From: JABDGM01 sp963738665 | GTDB lineage: Bacteria; Planctomycetota; Planctomycetia; Pirellulales; Lacipirellulaceae | Direction: 5' to 3' | Length of the DNA: 64,000 nucleotides | Assembly: GCA_963738665.1 (NCBI GenBank) | Contig: CAVTXL010000003.1 | Location: 620,001 to 684,000, forward strand | The notes under the pieces: model-generated | What the model was told of the DNA's origin: nothing | Databases searched by the model: none | What the model saw: the letters and a program-made list of their open reading frames with translations, nothing else | Shown here: one piece after another, positions 1-9,544 of the stretch | Numbering within the stretch: the stretch's first letter is position 1 | How the letters are laid out: every line of letters starts with the position of its first letter | Translations under genes and position numbers: made by a program

Positions 1-2
1 TC

Positions 3-3000
3 GCCGCCGGATCGCGCCCGGCCGATTATGCCGACGAACTACTCAAGCTCGCAACACTGATGCTTTCACCCTCTCCCGGAGGGAGAGGGAGTTCTCTCGT
101 CGATTGGGCTGCCGTCCCCATGGCCCGCCGTTCGACGCTCGAAGGCCGCCTGCTGGCCATCCTCGACGGCACGCGGAACCGGGCCGCCCTCACCCGCGCC
201 GTGCTGGCCGCCACCGTCATCGTGCTCATTTCCGTCGCCATTCCCATCGCCATGATGCGTGCGGCCCCCCAAAAGTCCAATGTCTCCTCGTCGACTACGG
301 GAGGCGAAGCATCCGATCCAATTCCAGAATCATCGCCGCATTTCGAACTCTTGGCTGTCGAACGTTTTAGCGAGACTTCCACGGATTTCTGGGCTCCAGA
401 CGGTACTGAAATTCCCTCAAACGTCGCGCGAGTGTTGACACGAATTTCCAAATCGGCGCCGCCGACTCTCTCCAGCAACGGTAGTGTCTTCGTTCTCAAC
501 ATTTTGGTCCGACGTATGCCGTCATTAGATCAACAAAACCCACGTCACTGGATCTTCGAAGTCAACGGCGGCGCCCGTGAACCAGAGTTACTCACCTTTG
601 AGTCAGTGAGTGAACTGAATGGAAAGCTAATTCGCTTCGTCGCCAATAACATCCCACTAAACCAACGAACGTTAACTGCCCGCTGCGGCTTTTCGCTGGC
701 AGACACCGATCAAGTTGCTGAGTTTCGAAATCTTGCGCTGCGACCCAAAGAGTCCACGTCGACGGACGTTGAGCCCCCGTTTGAGACTATAGAAAAGCAA
801 TCGAAAACTAGTCGCAAATTTGTCCTCGTCGTCGCCGGCCCCGGCGCGCTCACCTTCGAAGGCCAATCGACTACGTGGGAGCAACTCCCCGATTTACTCG
901 CCAAGGTTCCCGATCGCGCCCACACCGTGCTCGAACTCGCCGTTTCGTCCGACGATTTCACGATGGGACAACTCAACGAGCTGCAAGGCCGCGCCCAGCC
1001 GCTCGCCAAACAGTTCGGCTTCGAGTACCTCAGCTTCGTGGGCATACACCAACTCGGCGCCAAAAGCGCATCGTCGGCCGCCCCGCCGCCGCTGCCCCCC
1101 GAATCTCAGTCCTCGCACCCAATCCCAAATGAAAACAATATTCCGTGGGGCGAACCAATTGGAGGCCAGTCCGTCCGGCTGCACGGCCAGCAAACGTGGC
1201 AGCTCGGCCAGGCGATTCGGCTGAGCTTCGATATCCGCAATCAATCAGAGCGGGAAACGATTCCCTTGGCCTCGCAATATCTCAGCCACCTCGACGTCAA
1301 CGGCAAAGTCTATCAGTGGCATGTCCCGCTCATGGTGTCAGGCGGCCCGCTCGCGTCCGGCGAAATGCGCAAGGACGTGCCGGTCGATTTACCGGGCGAA
1401 TGGGTCGATCTCGAAGGCAAGACGCGTCTTCAACTGCCCGTCGGAAAGTACGTCGTCCGGCTGCTCGTGCCCTCCGGCATCTTCGAAGGTACGCCGCCCC
1501 AGTCCGTCTACATCCGCAGCAATCCATTCTTGGTTCAAGTAATTGATCGCGCCGCGTCCTCAACCGACTCCTCGGACAACCTTCGCCAGCGCATCGAAAG
1601 GCTGATCCAGGGCGCACCGGTTTCAAGTAAGTACCCCGAGATCGCCATCTTCGAGCAAGTCGCCGGCACCCCGGGCGAATACCGTATCCGCGCCGATGTC
1701 GCTCGCCGCACTGTCCTTCCCGACGGCGGCCCGCTGTCGTTCGTGCCGCTCGGCGTCGTCTACTATCAAACAGACCAAAACCGCTTCTATATCCAATGGG
1801 ACGGCATGGGCGCCAGCACCCTCCACTACTACGGCCCCTTCGCCGGCGACCCCGCCGACGTGCTCGGCTTTCCCGTGCCCAAGCCGGCCGGTGAACCGCC
1901 CGATACCACGTATGAAGAGCGGGCCTTCGCAAACGCTCCTTGGGGTGAAGCGGTCCAGGGCGTTTCCGCCCGGCTCCGCGCCGATATCGGCACGCCTACC
2001 GCCGAGGTCTTTTGGGCTGGCAGCATCTTCGCCCCAGTGCGGAGCCCGGGCATGCCAATCTGGACGCCCAACGACGTGCCCGAGCTGTGGCTTTGGATAC
2101 GCAATTCGGGCACGCGCGACTGGGACGTGCCGGCGCCGCAGTTCACGGGCGAGCTGGAGTTCGACGGCAAGTGGTACACCATTCGCGAAATTGGCAGTCA
2201 GATCGGCGCTTCCCGGCTGCAGCCCGGCACGAGTTCGCTCGGGCACATCGAGGTGCTTCTAAGTAAGCAGTGGCTGGCGAAAGAAGGCGATACCCAGCTT
2301 CCCTTGACCGTCGGCCGGCATACCGTCCGCTTTGCCTTCACCGTGGAGGCCCGTAACGGCCAGGAACCCAAGTCCATTCGGATTGTCACCAACGCCGTTA
2401 CACTGCCCATTGTGGGGCCCGCTCCAGGCGCAGAGCAGCTTGCTGCGATTCGACGGGGCGAACCAATCAATGGCGTCTCCATCCAGCTCAAGCAAGTCGT
2501 CGACATCATACCCGCCGGCAATCCGGCTTCGCCTGCACCGCTGATGTTCTCCGTCCGCAATCAGGGAACGCTCGAGCTGTCCGTCGGCGTGGCCCAGGTC
2601 CTCGGAGAACTCGAGGTCGACAACCAGTGGTACAAGTGGACCGGCCCGATCGGCGCCCGCAGCGGATACTTTCCACCCGGTAAAGAGTACAGCGACATGC
2701 CAATCACGTTCAGCGCCGAATGGCGCTCGAAAGAAGGTGACGCTGAGCTCCACCTGGATGCCGGAAAACACACCATTCGCTTCGCCACGTCGATCCTGCC
2801 CGCCCGCCCCCTCGCGGTCCCGGCCGAGCCCGGCAGCCCGCAACCGTTCCGCGTCAAGTCGAACGCCCTCGAAATCAAAGTCACCGAACCGAACTCTGGC
2901 CCCCATTTGCCCTGGGGCCCCGCCAACGGCGGCCTGCAAATTGCCGCGCACATGGCCAAGGCCAACTGGTCGGCAAACGAAACGCCGCAGCTGGTCGTCA

Positions 3001-3386
3001 GCCTGAAGAACGACAGCGGCAAGACCCTGAATTATCTCGGCAGGTCGGCCGCCGAGTGTCGCGTCAAGATCGACGGCAAGTGGTTTGGCAACTCCAAGCT
3101 GCTCGAAATCGGCGCAAAGTTGCAGGACCTCGCCTCGGGCCAAATCGCACTTAACGCCATCACCGTTCTCCTCGACGGCGACCAGTGGGCCGAAGTGAAC
3201 GACCCGCGCGACTGGCCCCTGGTCGGCGGCCAGGGCCGCGGCGAAAAGCTCACGCTCACACCAGGCAAACACACCGTAACAGTGATGTTTCAATCCGTCG
3301 ACCGGCCGAATTCACCTGATGATTCCATAACCCCACAAAGCAACTCGCTTGAATTTACGATCGAGCCGCCGACCGGCGACAAATAA
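3..3386 (+). CDS. M56 (BlaR1-like) membrane protein, C-terminal part, with four repeated extracytoplasmic domains (5' partial)
   Basis: The frame is open from the left edge, so the gene starts outside the window. The first codons, beginning DYADELLKLA and followed by an ARRSTLEGRLLAILD stretch and one membrane helix (nt ~190-270), match the end of planctomycete M56/BlaR1-like peptidases. The zinc-binding part would lie upstream and is not seen. After the helix comes a long extracytoplasmic region with four copies of a domain that opens WGEP/WGEA/RGEP/WGPA and contains a W-Y/K-W core followed by a 'GKHTIRF'-like strand; the copies begin near nt 1147, 1936, 2452 and 2910. An in-frame ATG at 60 or 120 could be called as a start, but homology upstream of both argues against it. 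A CTCTCCC/GGGAGAG palindrome is read as protein at nt 69-89. Membrane sensing or anchoring is inferred. Confidence 0.75.
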   Translation, partial: AAGSRPADYADELLKLATLMLSPSPGGRGSSLVDWAAVPMARRSTLEGRLLAILDGTRNRAALTRAVLAATVIVLISVAIPIAMMRAAPQKSNVSSSTTGGEASDPIPESSPHFELLAVERFSETSTDFWAPDGTEIPSNVARVLTRISKSAPPTLSSNGSVFVLNILVRRMPSLDQQNPRHWIFEVNGGAREPELLTFESVSELNGKLIRFVANNIPLNQRTLTARCGFSLADTDQVAEFRNLALRPKESTSTDVEPPFETIEKQSKTSRKFVLVVAGPGALTFEGQSTTWEQLPDLLAKVPDRAHTVLELAVSSDDFTMGQLNELQGRAQPLAKQFGFEYLSFVGIHQLGAKSASSAAPPPLPPESQSSHPIPNENNIPWGEPIGGQSVRLHGQQTWQLGQAIRLSFDIRNQSERETIPLASQYLSHLDVNGKVYQWHVPLMVSGGPLASGEMRKDVPVDLPGEWVDLEGKTRLQLPVGKYVVRLLVPSGIFEGTPPQSVYIRSNPFLVQVIDRAASSTDSSDNLRQRIERLIQGAPVSSKYPEIAIFEQVAGTPGEYRIRADVARRTVLPDGGPLSFVPLGVVYYQTDQNRFYIQWDGMGASTLHYYGPFAGDPADVLGFPVPKPAGEPPDTTYEERAFANAPWGEAVQGVSARLRADIGTPTAEVFWAGSIFAPVRSPGMPIWTPNDVPELWLWIRNSGTRDWDVPAPQFTGELEFDGKWYTIREIGSQIGASRLQPGTSSLGHIEVLLSKQWLAKEGDTQLPLTVGRHTVRFAFTVEARNGQEPKSIRIVTNAVTLPIVGPAPGAEQLAAIRRGEPINGVSIQLKQVVDIIPAGNPASPAPLMFSVRNQGTLELSVGVAQVLGELEVDNQWYKWTGPIGARSGYFPPGKEYSDMPITFSAEWRSKEGDAELHLDAGKHTIRFATSILPARPLAVPAEPGSPQPFRVKSNALEIKVTEPNSGPHLPWGPANGGLQIAAHMAKANWSANETPQLVVSLKNDSGKTLNYLGRSAAECRVKIDGKWFGNSKLLEIGAKLQDLASGQIALNAITVLLDGDQWAEVNDPRDWPLVGGQGRGEKLTLTPGKHTVTVMFQSVDRPNSPDDSITPQSNSLEFTIEPPTGDK
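69..89. repeat. REP-like palindrome CCCTCTCCC-gga-GGGAGAGGG inside a coding frame
   Basis: A perfect 9-bp inverted repeat with a 3-nt loop, lying in frame within the M56-like gene. The same element occurs at 49693-49780 between genes and at 53098-53182 inside the TolC-like gene. Confidence 0.8.
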
Positions 3387-3659
3387 CAGCCGCGCTCAAG
3401 GCAACCGCCCAGATAGCCTCTATGCAGGCTAATTGCGCGTCAATTGTTTCCTTGGTGGTTCCCTTTTTCTATGCGAGCGTCGGCCGGTTTTGGCGGCCTG
3501 GCCCATTGGGGGTTTGGGGGAAGGCTGCCCTATCCGATCACGAGCGGCGATGCGGCCCAGGGCTAACTCGAGCGCACTGTCCCGCCGGATGCAGGTGATT
3601 CGATTGATACTGCACAAGCCGCCCGCGAGCCCCTTCCGTTTTCACCGTCGCGTCGGCCT

Positions 3660-3973
3660 TCACCAGATACGCGGCCCATGCGACGGCGAAGATCGAAGCG
3701 CCATCGCCACCGGCAAACCCTGTCACGTAACCCGTTGCTCGGCCATGTCGGCCGCCCCACTGCAGGCCTCGATCGCCACTCTCACGGGACGCCCGTGCCG
3801 CGTCGCCAGCCGCGCTGCGGCCGCCCCTCGTTGGGAACCGATCGATTGAACAGGCTCCGGCCGTCGCCGTCCAACACGCATACTTGCACCGCATCCTGGT
3901 GATAATCAGCGCCTACGAGAACCGGGATGCTGCGGCACCTCCCCACTTGATCTGTAATTGCAAGCAGCCCCAC
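3660..3973 (-). pseudogene. IS110-family transposase N-terminal remnant
   Basis: The minus strand begins at 3973 and reads PVLVGADYHQDAVQVCVLDG...LFNRSVPNE, the RuvC-like DEDD N-terminus typical of IS110 transposases (G-x-D-x-H-x-D). A frameshift follows near 3850, and the next frame gives ATRHGRPVRVAIEACSGAAD, the matching second block, then a stop at 3723-3725. The rest of the transposase (normally about 350-400 residues) is absent, so this is a decayed fragment. It sits in the 0.95-kb gap upstream of glgA, which otherwise holds only short palindromes. Confidence 0.6.
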
Positions 3974-3979
3974 GAGCAG

Positions 3980-4033
3980 GTCAGGCTGTGCCTGACAACT
4001 GCACGCCCTGGAAGAAGTCAGGCATAGCCTGAC
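3980..4033. repeat. Two copies of a GTCAGGC-N3-GCCTGAC-type palindrome
   Basis: GTCAGGCTGTGCCTGAC (3980-3996) and GTCAGGCATAGCCTGAC (4017-4033) are short hairpin-forming repeats 20 nt apart, just beyond the IS110 remnant. They look like dispersed REP-like elements. Confidence 0.6.
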
Positions 4034-4162
4034 CTACGGGTGCCGTCGACTTTTACAGAAGAAGTGGGAAGGTATCTATGCTGCAAATGCTCGTTGCTCC
4101 TCGCAGGGCTTTGGGTTACCACACTCGTAGTAAACCCTAGTGCAACGAGCCTTCATATCAAT

Positions 4163-4179
4163 CCGACCATCTTGGTCGG
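4163..4179. repeat. Palindrome CCGACCATCTTGGTCGG, copy 1 (upstream of glgA)
   Basis: An identical 17-nt near-palindrome occurs downstream of glgA at 5879-5895, with a shortened relative (GACCATGGTC) at 5859-5868. The repeat therefore brackets the glycogen synthase gene. Confidence 0.6.
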
Positions 4180-4336
4180 AATGCCGGCCGAATTTGCACG
4201 ACGTACGTTCCGGACCAAGACGCTCCGGCTATTTGCTCGCGATCAGCCCTTCATCGCCTCCCAAAACTAGGCCGACTGTTAAAAATGTGCTATCTTCCCA
4301 AGGGGGCGCAATCATTCGCAGCCACAGGTACGTGCC

Positions 4337-5826
4337 TTGAACATCCTGTTTGCCACGACCGAAGCAGTGCCGTTCTGCAAAACGGGCGGACTGGGCGACG
4401 TATGTGGCAGCCTGCCCTTGGCGCTCGAGCGATTGGGTCATCGTCCCGTGGTCGTGCTGCCGGCGTTTCGGCAGGCCCTGGCCGCCGGCCGGCCCATCGA
4501 ATCGACCGGAGTTTCCTTCGAAGTGCCGATCGGCCGCAAAATGGTGAAGGGCACGTTCTTGAAGAGCAGCCTGCCCGGCGGCCGCGTGCCGGTTTACCTC
4601 GTCAAGCAGGACGAGTACTTCGACCGCCCCGAACTGTACCGCACCGACGGCCGCGACTACCAGGACAACTGCGAGCGATTCGTGTTCTTCTGCCGGGCCG
4701 CTCTGGAGGCGATCACGCACCTGCACCTCGAGACGGAGCTCGTCCACTGCCACGATTGGCCGACCGGATTAATCCCCGCCTATTTGAAAACCGAACTCGC
4801 CGGCGTGCCCCCGTTTGACGGCCTGGCCAGCCTATTCACCATCCACAACATTGCCTACCAGGGCAATTTCTGGCACTGGGACATGGAGCTGACCGGCATC
4901 GATTGGAAGTATTTCAACTGGCGGCAGATGGAATTCTTCGGCAACCTGAGCTTCATGAAGACCGGCTTGGCCTTTGCCGATACGCTCAGCACGGTCAGCC
5001 CGCGCTATGGCAGGAGATCCAGTCAAACCCCCTTGGCTGCGGAATGGAGGGAATCCTGCAGCACCGCCGCAACGACTTGTTCGGCATCATTAACGGCGTC
5101 GATTACGACGTCTGGAATCCCGAAACCGATCCCCACCTAGGGGGCCACAATTACACGAGCGATTCGTTCCTCGCCGGCAAGCAGGCTTCGAAGGCGGCCC
5201 TGCAACAGGAAATGGGCCTGCCGACCATCGCCGACCGCCCCCTGGTCGCCATGATCGGCCGGTTGGTCGATCAAAAGGGTTTCGACCTGGTGGCTAAGGT
5301 GATCACCCAATGGGCCGACTCCGCCGACATCCAGTGGGTGCTGCTTGGCACCGGCGAGCCGCATTACCACCAATTGCTGACGGACCTCGCCCAAAGGCAT
5401 CCGGAAAAAGTCGCCGTCCAGCTCGCGTTCTCCGATTCGCTCGCCCACCGCATCGAGGCCGGGGCAGACATCTTCCTAATGCCCAGCCGCTTCGAGCCGA
5501 GCGGCCTGAACCAACTCTACAGCCTGAAATACGGCACGGTGCCTGTCGTGCACGCAACCGGCGGCCTGGCCGATACGATCACCAATCTCACCGAGCAAAC
5601 GCTCGCCGCAGGCCGCGCCAACGGCTTCAGCTTCGACGACTACACGGTCGCGGCACTTGCGGCCACGCTCGAACGGGCCTGCCAAATCTTTACCCAACCG
5701 TCCATCTGGCGACAGCTCGTCCGCACTGGCATGGCCCAAGACTGGTCTTGGGCGCGAAGTGCCGCCCAATACATCCGCCTCTACAAAAACACGCTCGTCC
5801 GGATCCACCACGCCGTCGGCAGCTAA
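4337..5826 (+). CDS. glgA: Glycogen synthase (GT5, ADP-glucose type), with one frameshift
   Basis: Transfers glucosyl units from (probably) ADP-glucose to growing alpha-1,4-glucan in the cytoplasm. The start is TTG at 4337, giving MNILFATTEAVPFCKTGGLGD with the KTGGLGD donor-binding motif. HCHDWPTGL and the TIHNIAYQG block follow. The reading frame breaks at about 5009, where TVSPRY should continue as AQEIQSNPLGCGMEG; restoring one C rejoins it. The C-terminal Rossmann domain carries IGRLVDQKGFDL and the ExGGLxD-type segment SRFEPSGLNQLYSLKYGTVP...ATGGLADT. The joined length of about 495 residues is normal for the family. Followed by galT and a GH57 enzyme on the same strand, it forms a storage-polysaccharide block. 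The break is probably sequence error, since both halves are fully conserved. Confidence 0.92.
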
Positions 5827-5856
5827 ATCGTTCGACGACGTTGGTCGGTAAATAGC

Positions 5857-5895
5857 CCGACCATGGTCGATAAATAACCCGACCATCTTGGTCGG
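5857..5895. repeat. Palindromes CCGACCATGGTCG and CCGACCATCTTGGTCGG downstream of glgA
   Basis: Two related palindromes lie in the 126-nt gap between glgA and galT. The second is identical to the copy at 4163-4179. No U-tract follows, so a terminator role is not shown. Confidence 0.55.
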
Positions 5896-5952
5896 CTCGA
5901 TGCGCAGCCCCCGCTTCCGGCCAACCCAATCCGCCACGTATGATCGCGAGTC

Positions 5953-6966
5953 ATGCCCGAACTGCGCACAGATTGGCTCAGCGGCCGCACGGTGCTGGTC
6001 GCTAAGAACCGCGCCCAGCGGCCCAACGATTTCGCGTCCAGCGATCACGGCGGCCAGTCACTTTCCGCCGGCGACCCTCGATCGTCTTCGCCGTCATCGT
6101 TACCGCACTGCCCCTTCTGCCCCGGCAACGAATCCCTCACGCCCCCCGCCGTCCTCACACAGCTAGATGAACAGGGCGACTGGCGACTCCGCGTCATCCC
6201 CAATAAATACCCGGCCCTGACGCCGGAGCCGGGCGCCGCTTCGCTGGGCCCGCATGCCGAGCCTGCGCTCGGGGCCCATGAAGTCGTTGTCGAATCGTCC
6301 CGCCACGTCGATCGTTTATCTTCCCTTTCCGCGGACGAGCTGCGGGGTGTACTCACCGCCTACGCCGAGCGACTCCGCCATTGGCAAGCCGACGGCCGCT
6401 TTCGCTTTGGCCTCGTCTTCAAGAACCAGGGGGCGCCGGCCGGCGCCTCGCTCGTTCATCTGCACAGCCAACTCGTCGCGCTGCCCAGCGTTCCAGCAAT
6501 GGTCCAGCGCGAACTGGAGCGGGCCGCCCGCGAGTTTGTCGCCGGCGGACACTGCCCCTATTGCCGCCTGATCCGTGAAGAAATGGCCCAGGGCTCGCGG
6601 ATCGTCTGCCAGTCCGATGGCCTGGTCGCCTTCTGCCCGTTTGCCAGTCTGCAGCCGCTCGAAGTGTGGCTCCTGCCGACGACGCACCAGCCCTGGTTCG
6701 AGCAAGCGGCCGAACCAGCACAACTCGCTCGTCTCGCGCCCGTTCTGCATTCGGTCGTTTGCAAGCTGGAATCCCTCCTGCCAACGGCGTCTTACAACAT
6801 GCTGCTGCGGACCTCGCCTTGGTCACAAGCGAACGGGGCCGCCTGCCACTGGCGAATCGAATTCTTGCCGCGCGTCACGCCGCTGGCCGGATTGGAGCTG
6901 GCGACCGGCGTCCACATCAATCCGCTACCGCCCGAACAGGCCGCCGTGCGCTTAAGAAATGCCTGA
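5953..6966 (+). CDS. galT: Galactose-1-phosphate uridylyltransferase
   Basis: A HIT-superfamily nucleotidyltransferase of the Leloir pathway that exchanges UMP between UDP-glucose and galactose-1-phosphate. A CPFCPGNE zinc-knuckle sits near residue 55, followed by IPNKYPAL and the HEVVVESSRH strand. The catalytic HIT-type motif SLVHLHSQLVALP (H-x-H-x-Q) is near residue 175. A second CPYC pair and a C-terminal substrate-binding HWRIEFLPR segment follow. Its 337 residues match the family length. It lies between glgA and a GH57 enzyme, which suggests sugar-nucleotide supply for glucan metabolism; some proteins of this type act as ADP-glucose phosphorylases, so the exact substrate is not settled. 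Confidence 0.88.
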   Translation: MPELRTDWLSGRTVLVAKNRAQRPNDFASSDHGGQSLSAGDPRSSSPSSLPHCPFCPGNESLTPPAVLTQLDEQGDWRLRVIPNKYPALTPEPGAASLGPHAEPALGAHEVVVESSRHVDRLSSLSADELRGVLTAYAERLRHWQADGRFRFGLVFKNQGAPAGASLVHLHSQLVALPSVPAMVQRELERAAREFVAGGHCPYCRLIREEMAQGSRIVCQSDGLVAFCPFASLQPLEVWLLPTTHQPWFEQAAEPAQLARLAPVLHSVVCKLESLLPTASYNMLLRTSPWSQANGAACHWRIEFLPRVTPLAGLELATGVHINPLPPEQAAVRLRNA

Positions 6967-7298
6967 TCTGCCTTGCGGCTGGCAGGCGTCGTGAGCCAAC
7001 CGAGCGAGCGCCTCGCGCACTATCCCCGCCAGCCCGCACGAACGTCATCGTGTCGCCTTCGTTCACGGCCGCTTCAAATCGTGCCGATTTCGTAAACTGC
7101 GGCGCTTGGCGAAAGCCTCCCGGTGGCGTCCCCTTTGCAAGACGTTGCACCGGCCGATTCGAGCGATCATGCCGAATGGTCCGCATAGACGGATAATCGT
7201 GCCATACGCTAGGATCGAAGTTTCAACTGGGAAACGCCTCGGCGCCAGGCAAAGCCGCAGGATGACACGGCGACAAGTTCTCTCTGCAGGATCAATTT
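6967..7298. other. Gap between galT and GH57: nothing recognised
   Basis: A 332-nt GC-rich stretch. Only uncharacteristic short open frames are present and no clear promoter or terminator is seen. Confidence 0.5.
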
Positions 7299-9479
7299 AT
7301 GACTTCTCCGCTCGCCCTGGTACTGGTGTTTCACAACCATCAGCCAGTCGGCAATTTTGACGGCGTCTTTGAGCAGGCCTACCTCGACAGTTATCGGCCC
7401 TTCCTCGACGTGTTCGAGCCCTATTCCGAGCTGTCGATCGCCCTGCACACCAGCGGCCCCTTGATGGAATGGCTGGTCGAGCGCCACCCGGAATACATCG
7501 AGCGGCTTGCGCGGCTCGTCGCGGCCGGCCGCGTCGAAATCGTCGGCGGCGCGTTCTACGAACCGATCCTGACGATGATCCCGCCCCGCGACCGCATCGG
7601 CCAAATCACGCGCTATGCCGCTTGGCTCTCGACCCGCTTCAACACCACCGTTCGCGGCATGTGGATGCCCGAACGCGTCTGGGAGCAACCCCTCGCCAGC
7701 AACCTGGCCGACGCCGGCGTGCGTTACACGCTGCTCGACGATTTCCACTTCAAGAACGCCGGCCTCGACGAGCACCAGCTCCACGGTTATTACATCACCG
7801 AGGACGACGGCCGCATCGTTGCGGTGTTTCCCGGCAGCGAACGCCTGCGTTACCTGATTCCCTTCCATGAGCCGCAGGAAACGATCGATTACCTGACCGA
7901 AGTGGCCAATCGCCAGCCCGGCGCGATCGCTGTCTTCGGCGACGACGGCGAAAAATTTGGCAGTTGGCCCGGCACCAGGCAGCACGTCTACGACAACGGA
8001 TGGCTCCGCCGCTTCTTCGACACGCTCGTGGCCAATCGCGATTGGCTACGCACGGCCACACCCAGCGCCGTGCTCGATGAGGCGCCCCCCGCGGGCAAAA
8101 TCTACATTCCCGAAGGCAGCTACCGCGAAATGACCGAGTGGGCCCTGCCGACGCCGCGCCTGGTCGAGTTCGACCACCTCCGCCACAAGTGGGAAGCCGA
8201 AGGCCGTTGGCAGGAAGTGATGCCGTTCATCCGCGGCGGTTACTGGCGAAACTTCAAAGTGAAGTACCCCGAAACGAACGAAATGTACTCCCGTATGCAG
8301 CTCGTCAGCCGACGGCTCGACGACGCCGTGAAAGGCGGACTGGGTGGCCCGCTCGTCGACCAGGCCCACACCGAGCTCTACCGTGGCCAGTGCAACTGCG
8401 GATATTGGCACGGCGCCTTCGGCGGCGCCTACCTGCCCCACTTACGCAACGCCATCTATCACCACCTCATCGCGGCCGACAACCTGCTCGACGAGGCCCA
8501 AGGCCGCGGCCTGGCCGACGGCGACAAGCGCTGGGTCGAGTTGGGCATCGCCGATTACAACTTCGATGGCCGGCCGGAAGTCCGCCTGGCCACCAATCGG
8601 CTCGTCGCCTTCGCCGCGCCAGGGCAAGGCGGCCACTTATACGAGCTCGACGTCCGCCCCATTTGCCACAACTTCCTGGCCACGCTTACCCGCCGCCCCG
8701 AGGCCTATCACGAGAAGGTCCGCGCCGGTGAACAGGCCGGTGGCGAAGTGGCAAGCATTCACGATCGCGTCGTCTTCAAGCAGCAAGGTCTCGACCAGCG
8801 GCTGCAATACGACAGCTATCGCCGCCAGAGCCTCATCGACCATTTCTATCCGCTTGAGGCCACGCTCGCCGCGACCGAAGCGGGCGAGACGCCCGAGTGG
8901 GGTGATTTTGTCACCGGACTCTTCGAGGCCAAGCTCCGCCGCAATCCGGGCCGCATGCAAGTGCAGCTCGTGCGGGACGGCCACGTGGGCGAGCACCCCG
9001 TGCGCGTCACCAAAGGCATTACGCTCGAAGCAGGCGAGCAGACGCTGGAAGTGACCTATCTGGTCGAAGGCCTGCCCCGCGGCGAGACGTTCCACTTCGC
9101 CGTCGAATGGAACTTCGCCGGCCTGCCCAGCGGCCTCGCGGATCGCTACTTCCGCGACCCCCGCGGCGCCTCACTAGGCGAGCTGGGCACGCGTCTCGAT
9201 TTACACGATGTCGACTCGCTCAGCCTGGTGGACGAATGGCTCTGCGTCGGCGTCGATCTCCGCAGCGACCGGGCGATGCACATCTGGACCTACCCGATCG
9301 AAACCGTGAGCCAATCGGAGGGCGGCTTCGAGCTCGTTCACCAGTCGGTCGTCGTATTGCCCCATTGGTACATCACCGCCGGTGCCGACGGCCGCTGGAG
9401 CATGACGATGACGCTGGCCATTGACACCGCGGCCGCCGAGAAACGGCCCAGTGTGGCCGAGGTCATTGCAACGGCGTGA
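7299..9479 (+). CDS. GH57 glycoside hydrolase, 4-alpha-glucanotransferase/alpha-amylase type
   Basis: A cytoplasmic alpha-1,4-glucan-processing enzyme. The N-terminus LALVLVFHNHQPVGNF carries the GH57 HxHQP motif. The MWMPERVWEQ segment near residue 125 holds the catalytic nucleophile Glu, and FGDDGEKFGSWPGT near residue 215 holds the acid Asp. The remaining part matches the beta-sandwich domains found in the amylase/4-alpha-glucanotransferase branch (DUF1925/DUF1926-like), including the CNCGYWHGAFGGAYLPH block. The length, 726 residues, is normal for that branch, and there is no signal peptide. It probably remodels or degrades the glycogen made by GlgA upstream. Amylase and glucanotransferase activity cannot be separated from sequence alone. 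Confidence 0.9.
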   Translation: MTSPLALVLVFHNHQPVGNFDGVFEQAYLDSYRPFLDVFEPYSELSIALHTSGPLMEWLVERHPEYIERLARLVAAGRVEIVGGAFYEPILTMIPPRDRIGQITRYAAWLSTRFNTTVRGMWMPERVWEQPLASNLADAGVRYTLLDDFHFKNAGLDEHQLHGYYITEDDGRIVAVFPGSERLRYLIPFHEPQETIDYLTEVANRQPGAIAVFGDDGEKFGSWPGTRQHVYDNGWLRRFFDTLVANRDWLRTATPSAVLDEAPPAGKIYIPEGSYREMTEWALPTPRLVEFDHLRHKWEAEGRWQEVMPFIRGGYWRNFKVKYPETNEMYSRMQLVSRRLDDAVKGGLGGPLVDQAHTELYRGQCNCGYWHGAFGGAYLPHLRNAIYHHLIAADNLLDEAQGRGLADGDKRWVELGIADYNFDGRPEVRLATNRLVAFAAPGQGGHLYELDVRPICHNFLATLTRRPEAYHEKVRAGEQAGGEVASIHDRVVFKQQGLDQRLQYDSYRRQSLIDHFYPLEATLAATEAGETPEWGDFVTGLFEAKLRRNPGRMQVQLVRDGHVGEHPVRVTKGITLEAGEQTLEVTYLVEGLPRGETFHFAVEWNFAGLPSGLADRYFRDPRGASLGELGTRLDLHDVDSLSLVDEWLCVGVDLRSDRAMHIWTYPIETVSQSEGGFELVHQSVVVLPHWYITAGADGRWSMTMTLAIDTAAAEKRPSVAEVIATA

Positions 9480-9544
9480 GGCGCGAGAAGTCTTGCAAAA
9501 GACCCGCAACTAGGGCCGTTGATCCCTCACGCGTCACTCGATTC

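Noticed and set aside
2259..3293. 344-codon minus-strand open frame inside the M56-like gene
   Set aside because: It is antisense to well supported repeated domains and reflects the high GC third-position bias.
3986..4035. Possible CRISPR-like direct repeats
   Set aside because: Only two palindromic units with a 20-nt spacing, no further copies and no cas genes in the window.
4040..4270. 76-codon open frame before glgA
   Set aside because: It contains the CCGACCATCTTGGTCGG palindrome and part of the intergenic repeats, has no protein-like conservation and no ribosome-binding site.
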